From contig JALXCH010000353.1 of NCBI GenBank assembly GCA_026991005.1, positions 1-5,466 of the forward strand: a stretch of DNA of 5,466 bases, written 5' to 3'. A program made the position numbers and the translations under genes. This DNA is from Calditrichia bacterium. GTDB taxonomy: Bacteria; Calditrichota; Calditrichia; RBG-13-44-9. Each line of letters opens with the position of its first letter. Within the stretch, counting starts at the first letter, position 1. Below the pieces are notes generated by a model. That model was not told the origin of the DNA. It ran no database searches and saw only the letters and a program-made list of their open reading frames with translations. Below, in pieces: positions 1 through 5,466 of this stretch.

Positions 1-349
1 CATTTAGAGTCAACAATGGAATATCTATTTGAATAGCAGTTGCACCTATAAAAATATCTCTAAATTCAATCAGTTGATTCTTAGATTTTAAATCTTTGTA
101 TATTTCTGATGATATTTTAGCAATATCAACAGTAAATGGTTGAATATCTAACCATTTAAATAATTTTTCTAAATCGTTTTTATGTCTTGAAGAAATTGCA
201 CCGGCATACAATTCAAATGCTGTTATAGTTGATACGATACAGTTAAAATCAGCTTCTTTAATTTTCCACAAGTAACTCTGCTGCTTGTTCGGTGTACGGA
301 GGAAATCTATGATTATATTTGTATCGATTAGAATGTTTCTATTTTCCAT
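1..349 (-). CDS. vapC: VapC-like PIN-domain toxin (3' end cut by window edge)
   Basis: Probable ribonuclease toxin of a type II toxin-antitoxin pair; VapC proteins cleave RNA, often tRNA or rRNA, through a Mg2+-dependent PIN active site. I translated 116 residues, reading leftward until the window ends. PIN signatures are visible: the opening strand ILIDTNIIIDFL with acidic D9, TAFELYAGA with E46, and EFRDIFIGATAI with D98. The final TLN at 114-116 matches the start of the closing T-x-N motif, so only roughly 10-20 residues should be missing. The ATG at 349 is preceded two codons upstream by an in-frame TGA (353-355), so no longer start exists. There is no Shine-Dalgarno at normal spacing; the nearest G-run lies about 13 bases away. 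The start lies inside the 3' end of the antitoxin gene, which suggests translational coupling. The assignment to the PIN/VapC family is firm; the RNA target is unknown. Confidence 0.88.
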   Translation of the reverse strand, partial: MENRNILIDTNIIIDFLRTPNKQQSYLWKIKEADFNCIVSTITAFELYAGAISSRHKNDLEKLFKWLDIQPFTVDIAKISSEIYKDLKSKNQLIEFRDIFIGATAIQIDIPLLTLN

Positions 350-549
350 TTGTCAACTTTTACCCCTGAAGTATCATTTAAATGATTCCACACTGATATT
401 TCAAGAAAATCTCTTTTCCAATCATCCTTTTTTTGATTTTTTACTTTTTTCTTCAAAACTTTCATTATTTTTTCTTCAAGATCAAACAATTCCTCAATAG
501 TTAAATGTGATAAATCTTTTTCTATACCTTTTAATGAGAACGCTGACAT
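328..549 (-). CDS. Putative VapB-type antitoxin, 73 aa
   Basis: Small protein encoded directly before the PIN toxin and overlapping its start by 22 bases (328-349), the gene order and overlap expected of an antitoxin. The N-terminal half (about residues 8-38) is predicted to be helical and charged (LSHLTIEELFDLEEKIMKVL, then a lysine-rich run). The C-terminal part carries DFLEISVW near 48-55 and ends in VDKWKIETF; such a tail would be the part that blocks the toxin active site. I see no clear AbrB, RHH or Phd DNA-binding motif, so it may belong to a poorly described antitoxin family. The ATG at 549 is supported by GGAGA at 556-560 with a 6-base spacer. The gene is strikingly AT-rich, more so than the genes to its right, which fits a horizontally acquired module. 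The antitoxin role comes mainly from context. Confidence 0.75.
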   Translation of the reverse strand: MSAFSLKGIEKDLSHLTIEELFDLEEKIMKVLKKKVKNQKKDDWKRDFLEISVWNHLNDTSGVKVDKWKIETF

Positions 550-555
550 AATAAT

Positions 556-560
556 TCTCC
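556..560 (-). promoter_or_regulatory. Ribosome binding site of the antitoxin gene
   Basis: On the minus strand GGAGA lies 6 bases before the ATG at 549. It fixes the antitoxin start and is the only good ribosome binding site seen for the two-gene operon; the toxin start has none at normal spacing. Confidence 0.7.
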
Positions 561-618
561 GATCAATTTTTTAATCTATCATTTAATTTCCAAAACTAAT
601 CAGAGCGGGTCAGAGATG

Positions 619-632
619 AACCGCTTCCGGTT
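619..632. repeat. Small inverted repeat upstream of the toxin-antitoxin operon
   Basis: AACCG-CTTC-CGGTT forms a perfect 5-bp stem with a 4-base loop, about 70 bases upstream of the antitoxin start. VapB-type complexes often repress their own operon by binding short palindromes near the promoter, so this could be an operator. At this length it may also be chance. A second 5-bp repeat (CTGTT at 640-644, AACAG at 654-658) lies just beyond it. Confidence 0.3.
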
Positions 633-788
633 AAGTAAACTGTTATTTTTATGAACAGCGAAATTCTTTCCGTGTAAGCTCAGGGAGATATAGTGCGTTC
701 ATTTTCGTTGTGAATGTAATCTTTTTTTAATTCTTACATAATTTTTTTGTGAAAACAGTAATCACTTTTAATTAATTCTACCAATCTT

Positions 789-806
789 CCTGGCGCCAAA
801 GCCAGG
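789..806. repeat. GC-rich hairpin in the intergenic region
   Basis: CCTGGC-GCCAAA-GCCAGG is a perfect 6-bp GC-rich stem in AT-rich surroundings. On the plus strand a T-run follows only about 16 bases later (around 822-827), too far for a standard intrinsic terminator, and no gene precedes it on that strand. It may be a relic terminator, part of a dispersed repeat, or chance. Confidence 0.3.
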
Positions 807-1169
807 GGCAACATTCAATTATTTTTTAAAGCAAATACAATTTAGATATTTTGTTTTAAATCAGCAAATATTTTTCCGCTTTAACCACATAAAGAGGGAC
901 AATTCTTCCCCACCGGGTAAAAATAACGTGTAGCTCACCCGTCCGTTGTGCCGCTCTAATAGAAAAACTTTTAACCCATCTTGAACAAAATTTCCTCAAA
1001 ATTAAGCTTTTTTGATATTAAAGACTCCGTAACCTGTTGATTTTTTTTATTCATTTCTTTAAAATGACCAAAAATTCTTTATTCTTTCTATACCGTTTAT
1101 CCTATAAAAATACCCCATGAGCCAGCTGAATTTGCATATATTATTTCATTTAATTTTTTACCGCCGGAA

Positions 1170-1187
1170 AAATAAAAATTTTTATTT
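1170..1187. repeat. Perfect 18-bp A/T palindrome
   Basis: AAATAAAAATTTTTATTT is fully self-complementary and lies about 230 bases upstream of the regulator start. Phased A- and T-tracts of this kind bend DNA and can be sites for nucleoid proteins or upstream regulator binding. Because the whole region is AT-rich, chance is a serious alternative. Confidence 0.4.
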
Positions 1188-1267
1188 GGTGATTTAAGTC
1201 TAATCATCTCCTAACCAGAACCAATAATATATGAATACAAATTTGGGGAGAGGCGATTTAAACATAA

Positions 1268-1366
1268 ATGTCCGGAACTATTAATGAATGTGCAATCAGG
1301 GAAAATGGAAAATTAATTTCAGAAAAAAATAAAGCATTATTCGGATTGGTAAAGGGAATTGCTTAA
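1268..1366 (+). CDS. Doubtful small ORF, 32 aa
   Basis: An ATG-started ORF of 32 codons begins MSGTINECAIRENGKL and ends FGLVKGIA before TAA at 1364-1366, 48 bases upstream of the regulator. A G-rich stretch (GGGGAGAGG, 1245-1253) lies upstream but about 14 bases from the ATG, too far for a good ribosome binding site. That stretch is also inside a second, 17-codon ORF (1231-1284) which overlaps this one out of frame. The local composition is less AT-extreme than its surroundings. No family is recognised. It could be a leader peptide for the regulator, a gene remnant, or chance. Confidence 0.15.
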   Translation: MSGTINECAIRENGKLISEKNKALFGLVKGIA

Positions 1367-1380
1367 ATTCCCCGCTCGAT

Positions 1381-1409
1381 TTGAGTTTGTTCTTAAATAA
1401 TTTTAATTT
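1381..1409 (+). promoter_or_regulatory. Possible promoter abutting the regulator start
   Basis: TTGAGT (1381-1386) and TAATTT (1404-1409) are 17 bases apart and partly match the -35 and -10 consensus (TTGACA and TATAAT). If used, transcription would begin at about 1415-1417, essentially on the start codon, giving a leaderless message. That would explain why the regulator has no Shine-Dalgarno sequence. AT-rich DNA yields many such matches, so this is weak. Confidence 0.2.
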
Positions 1410-1414
1410 TTAAG

Positions 1415-3046
1415 ATGAAGAAATTTGAATCCACAAACCCGATTCGAGTTTTAATTTTAAGCATACTGGTTCTATTTACTGCTTTTTCTTCTTCCTCCGG
1501 CAGTGATGTGCAGGATATTGAGCACATTTCCTCCTGGGATACCACAGCCATTCGAGGTGTTTTAAACCATATCGATTCGTTACTGGACGTAGCTCCCCAA
1601 CAAGCACTGGAGTATCTCCAGCTTTTACAACCTAAAATGGATCGCCTTGCGGACTCTCCTTTAAAAGCATTGTACCGCTTCTATTGGGGGCACAATCTGA
1701 TGAATCGGGGAGAATACCAGCAAGCAGTGCAGGAGTTTATTTTTAGTTCCCGGATGGCAGAGCAATTTGGAGATAAAGAGCTGGCCATCAAATCCGAGAA
1801 TAACGTGGCGGTGGTGTATGCCCGCATGCGGGACTACGACCGCTCCAACCGCATACTGAAAGAACTCCTCCCGGATGTCCTGAAATATGCTAATAATCAC
1901 CTTATCTTGATGGTTTACACCAATTTAGCTAACAATCTGTTATTTCAGGAAAAATTCGATTCTGCGCGTTATTATTACGAGCAAGCTTTTCGCTACACCC
2001 AGCCGGGTTCATTCTCGCGAGCAGCCGTAGAGGTTAACCTGGCTCACCTCTGCGTAAAGACCAACGATTTCCCCAGAGCACGGAAATATGCTTTTAGTGC
2101 CAGTAACTTCGCTCTAAAAAACCAATTGTGGGAATTGTATCTGGAGGCTATTTCCAACATCGCCAACAGTTACATTCAGGAAAAGAATTATCCCCGGGTG
2201 ATTGAATATTGCCAGAAAGCCCTCCCCACCGCTCGAAAATACCATCTGCGCTTGCAATTGCAGAATCTTTATGGAAACCTGGCGACGGGATACGAAGGAT
2301 TGCAGGACTTCCAGAAGGCATATTATTATTTGCTCAAATACAGCAATTTAAGGGATTCTCTGTTTAACGAAGAGATGAGTCGTCAGATTAATGAATTGAA
2401 CGCAAAATACGAAACGGAAAAGAAGGATAAGGAAATTTTACGGAAAAAGGCAGAACTGCGGCAAAAGGGACTTATTATCCGTTCTTTAATTATTGGTACC
2501 ATCATTGTATTAATTCTTTCCCTGGTCATCTGGAAACTGTACCTTTCTCAGCGCCGGGCATACCAGATGCTGGTGCAAAAACATATGGAATTAGTGCATC
2601 TCCACAATGGTAAAAATGGGAAGAAACAGAACAGCATGCAACGTGCACATCCTAACATCCCATTTACTCCGGGTAAATTACGAGCTATTTTAAAGGAGTT
2701 AGAACATTTAATGCATCACGAAAAGGTGTTTAAACAACCGGATATTACCATCGAAAAATTGTCCAGCCATCTGAATATCCATTCGCGCTATCTCTCTCAG
2801 TTGATCAATGAAGTTTACCAGCAGAGTTTCCCTAATTTCATTAACAAATTGCGAGTAGAAGAAGCCATCCGTCTGTTCAGCGATCCGCAATACGAGCGTT
2901 ACTCCATTGAGGGAATATCCCAGGAAGTGGGATTTCAGTCCAAATCCTCGTTTAATTCCGCCTTCAAAAAATTCACCGGAGTCACCCCGGGATATTTTCG
3001 TAAAGAGATGAAACAAATGCATCCTGCGGAACGGGAAGCGGTTTAA
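1415..3046 (+). CDS. Membrane-anchored TPR / AraC-type HTH transcriptional regulator
   Basis: Likely one-component sensor-regulator: an exported TPR domain senses a signal or partner and a cytoplasmic AraC/XylS domain binds DNA. The 543-residue protein begins with a signal-like or anchor segment (about 11-25, VLILSILVLFTAF). TPR-like helical pairs follow across roughly 83-314; typical repeat elements are WGHNLMNRGEYQQAVQEF, YTNLANNLLFQEKFDSARYYYEQA and YGNLATGYEGLQDFQKAYYYL. A charged coiled coil spans about 315-352, a membrane helix about 353-376 (IIRSLIIGTIIVLILSLVIW), and the HTH domain about 420-535. The first HTH is near 445-465 and the second near 497-519, followed by the family motif FTGVTPGYFRK. 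There is no histidine kinase or receiver domain. The ATG at 1415 has an in-frame TAA at 1394-1396 and gives the signal segment at once, but no Shine-Dalgarno precedes it. The gene lies 298 bases upstream of the secreted-protein gene on the same strand; regulation of that gene is an inference from position. The ligand is unknown. Confidence 0.9.
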   Translation: MKKFESTNPIRVLILSILVLFTAFSSSSGSDVQDIEHISSWDTTAIRGVLNHIDSLLDVAPQQALEYLQLLQPKMDRLADSPLKALYRFYWGHNLMNRGEYQQAVQEFIFSSRMAEQFGDKELAIKSENNVAVVYARMRDYDRSNRILKELLPDVLKYANNHLILMVYTNLANNLLFQEKFDSARYYYEQAFRYTQPGSFSRAAVEVNLAHLCVKTNDFPRARKYAFSASNFALKNQLWELYLEAISNIANSYIQEKNYPRVIEYCQKALPTARKYHLRLQLQNLYGNLATGYEGLQDFQKAYYYLLKYSNLRDSLFNEEMSRQINELNAKYETEKKDKEILRKKAELRQKGLIIRSLIIGTIIVLILSLVIWKLYLSQRRAYQMLVQKHMELVHLHNGKNGKKQNSMQRAHPNIPFTPGKLRAILKELEHLMHHEKVFKQPDITIEKLSSHLNIHSRYLSQLINEVYQQSFPNFINKLRVEEAIRLFSDPQYERYSIEGISQEVGFQSKSSFNSAFKKFTGVTPGYFRKEMKQMHPAEREAV

Positions 3047-3083
3047 TCAATGCTTTTTATGACCCCGCTTTCGTATCTTTTTT
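3034..3083 (+). terminator. Possible intrinsic terminator overlapping the regulator stop codon
   Basis: GGAAGCGG (3034-3041) can pair with CCGCTTTC (3065-3072), giving an 8-bp stem with one G-U pair. A six-T run follows at 3078-3083. The loop is long (23 bases) and a 5-base gap separates stem from T-run, so it is not a textbook terminator. It begins within the last codons of the regulator. If active, it would separate the regulator transcript from the secreted-protein gene. Confidence 0.4.
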
Positions 3084-3248
3084 AAATTTTACAATAAACA
3101 AACACTTGCAGGAAACGCCTCTTCTCCCATTGCCGCATTAAAACACTCCATCTTCCCGATACAGCTAACTTCGCTACGAATGACCATTTTTCTCCGATTG
3201 GAATCATGCAATAACCCCACATTTTACTACCCTGAATTAAACAACTGA
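3047..3248 (+). other. Intergenic segment before the switch-like leader
   Basis: About 200 bases between the regulator stop and the inverted-repeat leader, containing no ORF of note. Apart from the possible terminator T-run at its start I see no strong promoter match; the secreted-gene promoter must lie here if the leader hairpin is to be transcribed. Composition is mixed, with a CT-rich patch around 3118-3160. Confidence 0.45.
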
Positions 3249-3343
3249 AGGTTCAATTTTCAGAAATCCGAACCTCCTTATTCTTTCTTTATATACCCAT
3301 ACTCAATATTTTAAAAATAAAATTATAAAACAAGGAGGTTCGG
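3249..3343 (+). promoter_or_regulatory. Leader with Shine-Dalgarno-sequestering hairpin (candidate translational switch)
   Basis: CCGAACCTCCTT (3268-3279) and AAGGAGGTTCGG (3332-3343) are perfect 12-base reverse complements separated by 52 AT-rich bases. The right arm contains the complete Shine-Dalgarno AAGGAGG (3332-3338) and ends one base before the first ATG. In RNA this fold would hide the ribosome binding site. Upstream, AGGTTC (3249-3254) is complementary to GAACCT (3270-3275) in the left arm, so a competing 6-bp hairpin with a 15-base loop could free the Shine-Dalgarno. The logic works only if transcription starts upstream of 3268; a start inside the loop would leave the left arm untranscribed, and the repeat would then act, if at all, as DNA. 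I recognise no known riboswitch class. The complementarity is certain; the function is inferred. Confidence 0.6.
3332..3338 (+). promoter_or_regulatory. Consensus ribosome binding site of the secreted beta-helix gene
   Basis: AAGGAGG, followed by T, is essentially fully complementary to the 16S rRNA tail. It lies 6 bases from the ATG at 3345 and 9 bases from a second in-frame ATG at 3348, so either could start the protein. It lies wholly within the right arm of the inverted repeat. Confidence 0.85.
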
Positions 3344-3344
3344 C

Positions 3345-5466
3345 ATGATGCGTTTCTTACTAATTATAATAGCCTTCTTATGGATGTTTCCCGGATTAAC
3401 ATGGGGAACGACATATTATGTGAGTCCCACCGGAGACGATAGTAATGGGGATGGCAGCGAATCGAACCCCTGGCGCACCATCTCTCACGCCATATCAAAC
3501 GCCAGTAACGGTGACATTATTAAAGTAATGGACGATGACAACGATGCCACAGATGATTACGTGGAAAATGTGGTTGTCGATAAACAACTTACCATCGAAG
3601 CCTACGATGATGATGGAACCAAACCTACGGTTAAATCGGCTGCACCGACCACCAGCAATCCCGTTTTTAAAATAACTGCCAACAATGTAGTAATCCGAAA
3701 GCTGCGCATGTACATCAGCGATGACCCTTCCGGTGGATCGGCAGTATGGATTGCCGACGGAACCGGATGCGAAATAGATGCCATTGAGACGGGTTGGGCT
3801 TCGGATAAACGATGTTATTATGGGATTTTTGTGGGTTCCAATGGAGGGAACACCTCACAAACCTATATTCACGATTGCGTACTAAGCTACACCAAAAGTC
3901 TGGGTATTTATCTGGGCTGGTACTCCGGTTCCCACCGCGTCATCAATAATACCATCGAACATTCCGGGGCACAGGGGATTCGAATGTTCACTTCAGATGA
4001 TAACTTTATTGATAACAATACCATAAGATATTCTGCAACAAACGGAATTGAAATTACTTCTTCCGTAACTTCTGATTATTATAATTTTAATGCCATCATA
4101 GGTAATACCATCGAAAATGCAGGAAACCACGGAATATATGTTGAATACGGTGCCCAATACACCATGATAGCTGGTAACACCATAACTAACTGTAGCAACA
4201 ATGCGGGAATTCGGATGAAAGATGACATTACGGGTACCATTGTGGCGAAAAATTATATTTCCGGGTGTAAATACGGTATTGATGTAAACAACTGTACAGG
4301 CGGGAAAATATATACTTACCTCAATACCATAACAAACAATACCGAATCTAATTTAAATGGAGCATATGAACAGTATTATTCTCCGACCAAATTGTCCTAC
4401 TTGTTTAAGTCATTTACCACGATGAAATATTTAATGGGGAATCGGTATGGTGACATGAATGATGGGCATGAGGACAAAATAATGACGGGTATTGCCCCCA
4501 ATTATTATTATAATAATTATACCTACGCCCGGTATCCGCTTATTCAGGATCAGGATGAATACACCTTGATGGTGTGGAACTTCAGCAATCCGCAATTACA
4601 TCGAGCGGATTTTACCCGGGAAAGCAAAAAAGTGACTCTGACCGGTGGTACAAACGTCGTCTGGGCAGATGCTCAACCGAGCGAGGCCGATGTGACATTT
4701 CCAGCGGGTTCCCAGGAGGATAACACCAGCTGGACGGGGTTTCTGAGTTTTTACCAGGCACCGGCATCGGGACACACGTTTACGATAACCATCGGATACA
4801 CCGATGATTCCAATGGCACTAATTTTACCAGCAGCGGCGCTACGGCAACTGTTACTGGTGATGGTTCCGCCCATGAATTCGCCTTTACCACCAGTGCCAG
4901 TTCTTTTACCATTCCTGCCGGAAAATATCTGGCGGTGCAAATTACCAATAACAGCAGTTCCGATTACGATCTTTTAGTGGGTGGAGCATGGAGTTTTATT
5001 TCTCCACCGGCCAGTTCTCCCCGCTACCCACGGGTGGCACCCCCCAATCGGACTCCCATCTACATCAGCCCCAACGGAAGCGATTATACCGGAATGGGCA
5101 CCGAAGCCGCACCGTTACGTTCCTTCCGCGCTGCCATGAGCATCATCCAGAACGGGCAAACCATTTCGGTAATGGACGACGACAACAGCAGCACTACCGA
5201 TTATAAAGAGCACGTTACGGTAACCAAATCCATCACCATTCAGGCTTACGATACCGATGGCACCATGCCTCAGATGAAGGTGTACGATTCGGTAGATTCA
5301 GCCGGTTTCCATATTAAAGCAAACAATGTCACCATCCAGGGAATGGACATTACCTATGGAAACTGGGGAATCTATTTGACATCTGTATCCAATTGCCAGA
5401 TTCTGAACAACAACGCAAGTTATCATGAATTTGTTGGAATTGAATTGGCCAACTGTTCTCAAATCA
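3345..5466 (+). CDS. Large secreted right-handed beta-helix protein with tandem modules (3' end beyond window)
   Basis: Exported protein of unknown substrate; 707 residues are visible with no stop or frameshift. A signal peptide covers about 1-21 (hydrophobic FLLIIIAFLWMF, probable cleavage after LTWG). Module 1 starts TTYYVSPTGDD, a DUF1565-like opening, followed by VMDDDN (61-66) and TIEAYDDDGT (83-92). PbH1-type coils follow across about 105-335 (repeated NTI...GI elements, e.g. NNTIEHSGAQGIRM, GNTIENAGNHGIYV, GNTITNCSNNAGIRM). A NosD-like closing segment spans about 364-400 (MGNRYGDMNDGHED to ARYPLI). Residues about 420-552 look like a beta-sandwich, including FTIPAGKYLAVQITNNSS. A second copy of the module opening begins at 570 (TPIYISPNGSD, VMDDDN at 609-614, TIQAYDTDGT) and runs off the window. 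Such helices often bind or cleave polysaccharides or act as surface adhesins; no catalytic residues can be assigned. A C-terminal sorting domain may lie beyond the edge. The start is set by AAGGAGG at 3332. Confidence 0.88.
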   Translation, partial: MMRFLLIIIAFLWMFPGLTWGTTYYVSPTGDDSNGDGSESNPWRTISHAISNASNGDIIKVMDDDNDATDDYVENVVVDKQLTIEAYDDDGTKPTVKSAAPTTSNPVFKITANNVVIRKLRMYISDDPSGGSAVWIADGTGCEIDAIETGWASDKRCYYGIFVGSNGGNTSQTYIHDCVLSYTKSLGIYLGWYSGSHRVINNTIEHSGAQGIRMFTSDDNFIDNNTIRYSATNGIEITSSVTSDYYNFNAIIGNTIENAGNHGIYVEYGAQYTMIAGNTITNCSNNAGIRMKDDITGTIVAKNYISGCKYGIDVNNCTGGKIYTYLNTITNNTESNLNGAYEQYYSPTKLSYLFKSFTTMKYLMGNRYGDMNDGHEDKIMTGIAPNYYYNNYTYARYPLIQDQDEYTLMVWNFSNPQLHRADFTRESKKVTLTGGTNVVWADAQPSEADVTFPAGSQEDNTSWTGFLSFYQAPASGHTFTITIGYTDDSNGTNFTSSGATATVTGDGSAHEFAFTTSASSFTIPAGKYLAVQITNNSSSDYDLLVGGAWSFISPPASSPRYPRVAPPNRTPIYISPNGSDYTGMGTEAAPLRSFRAAMSIIQNGQTISVMDDDNSSTTDYKEHVTVTKSITIQAYDTDGTMPQMKVYDSVDSAGFHIKANNVTIQGMDITYGNWGIYLTSVSNCQILNNNASYHEFVGIELANCSQI

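Larger units (their letters stand above)
561..1230. other. Long AT-rich intergenic region without a recognisable gene
   Basis: Roughly 670 bases between the divergent toxin-antitoxin operon and the TPR-HTH regulator. I found no ORF with a recognisable product, no tRNA and no known riboswitch or IS end. It must carry the promoter of the minus-strand operon and probably upstream control sites for the plus-strand regulator. Visible structure is limited to short hairpins (619-632 and 789-806), many poly-T and poly-A runs, and an A/T palindrome at 1170-1187. A GC-richer patch at about 890-955 stands out slightly from its surroundings but folds only into a weak 5-bp stem (914-918 with 937-941). It may include decayed coding sequence, but I cannot show that. 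Confidence 0.6.

Noticed and set aside
285..500. Plus-strand ORF of 71 codons
   Set aside because: It lies opposite the antitoxin and the toxin start. Its product is a run of F, L and S residues, as expected from the reverse of lysine-rich coding DNA, while the minus-strand proteins carry recognisable motifs.
890..955. GC-richer intergenic patch considered as a small RNA or riboswitch
   Set aside because: Only a weak 5-bp stem with an 18-base loop can be drawn and no known motif is recognisable, so there is not enough to call an RNA gene.
1661..1900. Minus-strand ORF inside the regulator
   Set aside because: It is an antisense shadow of the TPR coding region, with no ribosome site or recognisable domain.
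2708..3022. Minus-strand ORF of 104 codons opposite the HTH domain
   Set aside because: The plus strand here encodes a clear AraC-type domain; the antisense product has no family features.
3602..3784. Minus-strand ORF of 60 codons inside the beta-helix gene
   Set aside because: It is opposite the uninterrupted beta-helix frame and shows no independent start signal or domain.
3849..4336. Repeated ACCAT/ATACCAT words, considered as a CRISPR or DNA repeat array
   Set aside because: The spacing follows the roughly 22-26-residue PbH1 coils and the repeats are imperfect; they reflect protein repeats encoding NTI motifs, not a DNA array.
4596..4948. Two overlapping minus-strand ORFs (114 and 65 codons)
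   Set aside because: They lie wholly antisense to the continuous beta-helix reading frame, overlap each other, and have low-complexity products without motifs.
4988..5206. Plus-strand ORF of 72 codons in another frame of the beta-helix gene
   Set aside because: It is a frame-shifted shadow rich in H, Q, R and S; the main frame carries the repeated VMDDDN module here.

Overview
The window looks like a piece of a bacterial chromosome of moderate to low GC, probably from the wider Fibrobacterota-Chlorobiota-Bacteroidota/Calditrichota sphere. This rests on two things. One is a membrane-tethered regulator that joins TPR repeats to an AraC-type DNA-binding domain, an architecture most common in that group. 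The other is a large secreted right-handed beta-helix protein. Two of the genes have clear Shine-Dalgarno sites (GGAGA and AAGGAGG), which argues against a classical Bacteroides-like organism. The taxonomic call is inference only.

Layout. Positions 1-549 (minus strand) hold a VapBC-like toxin-antitoxin operon. A 73-residue antitoxin candidate overlaps by 22 bases the start of a PIN-domain toxin, whose last residues run off the left edge. Positions 550-1414 are a long AT-rich stretch with no convincing large gene. It holds two small hairpins, an 18-bp A/T palindrome and one doubtful 32-codon ORF. Positions 1415-3046 (plus) encode a 543-residue protein with signal peptide, TPRs, coiled coil, membrane helix and AraC HTH. 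A possible terminator spans its stop codon. Positions 3047-3344 are the leader region of the next gene. Positions 3345-5466 (plus) encode the first 707 residues of an exported beta-helix protein that continues past the right edge.

How the genes may work together. The TPR-HTH protein is built like a one-component sensor: extracytoplasmic TPRs, one membrane crossing, and a cytoplasmic DNA-binding domain. It lies directly upstream of, and on the same strand as, the secreted protein gene, so that gene is a natural candidate target, although nothing in the sequence proves it. The secreted protein is modular: a DUF1565-like and PbH1/NosD-like helix, a beta-sandwich-like linker domain, then a second copy of the same helix opening.

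The most interesting signal is in the leader of the secreted protein gene. A perfect 12-bp inverted repeat (3268-3279 with 3332-3343) buries the whole Shine-Dalgarno sequence in a hairpin. A further upstream segment (3249-3254) could pair with the anti-SD arm and release it. This resembles a translational on/off switch and matches no riboswitch class I recognise.
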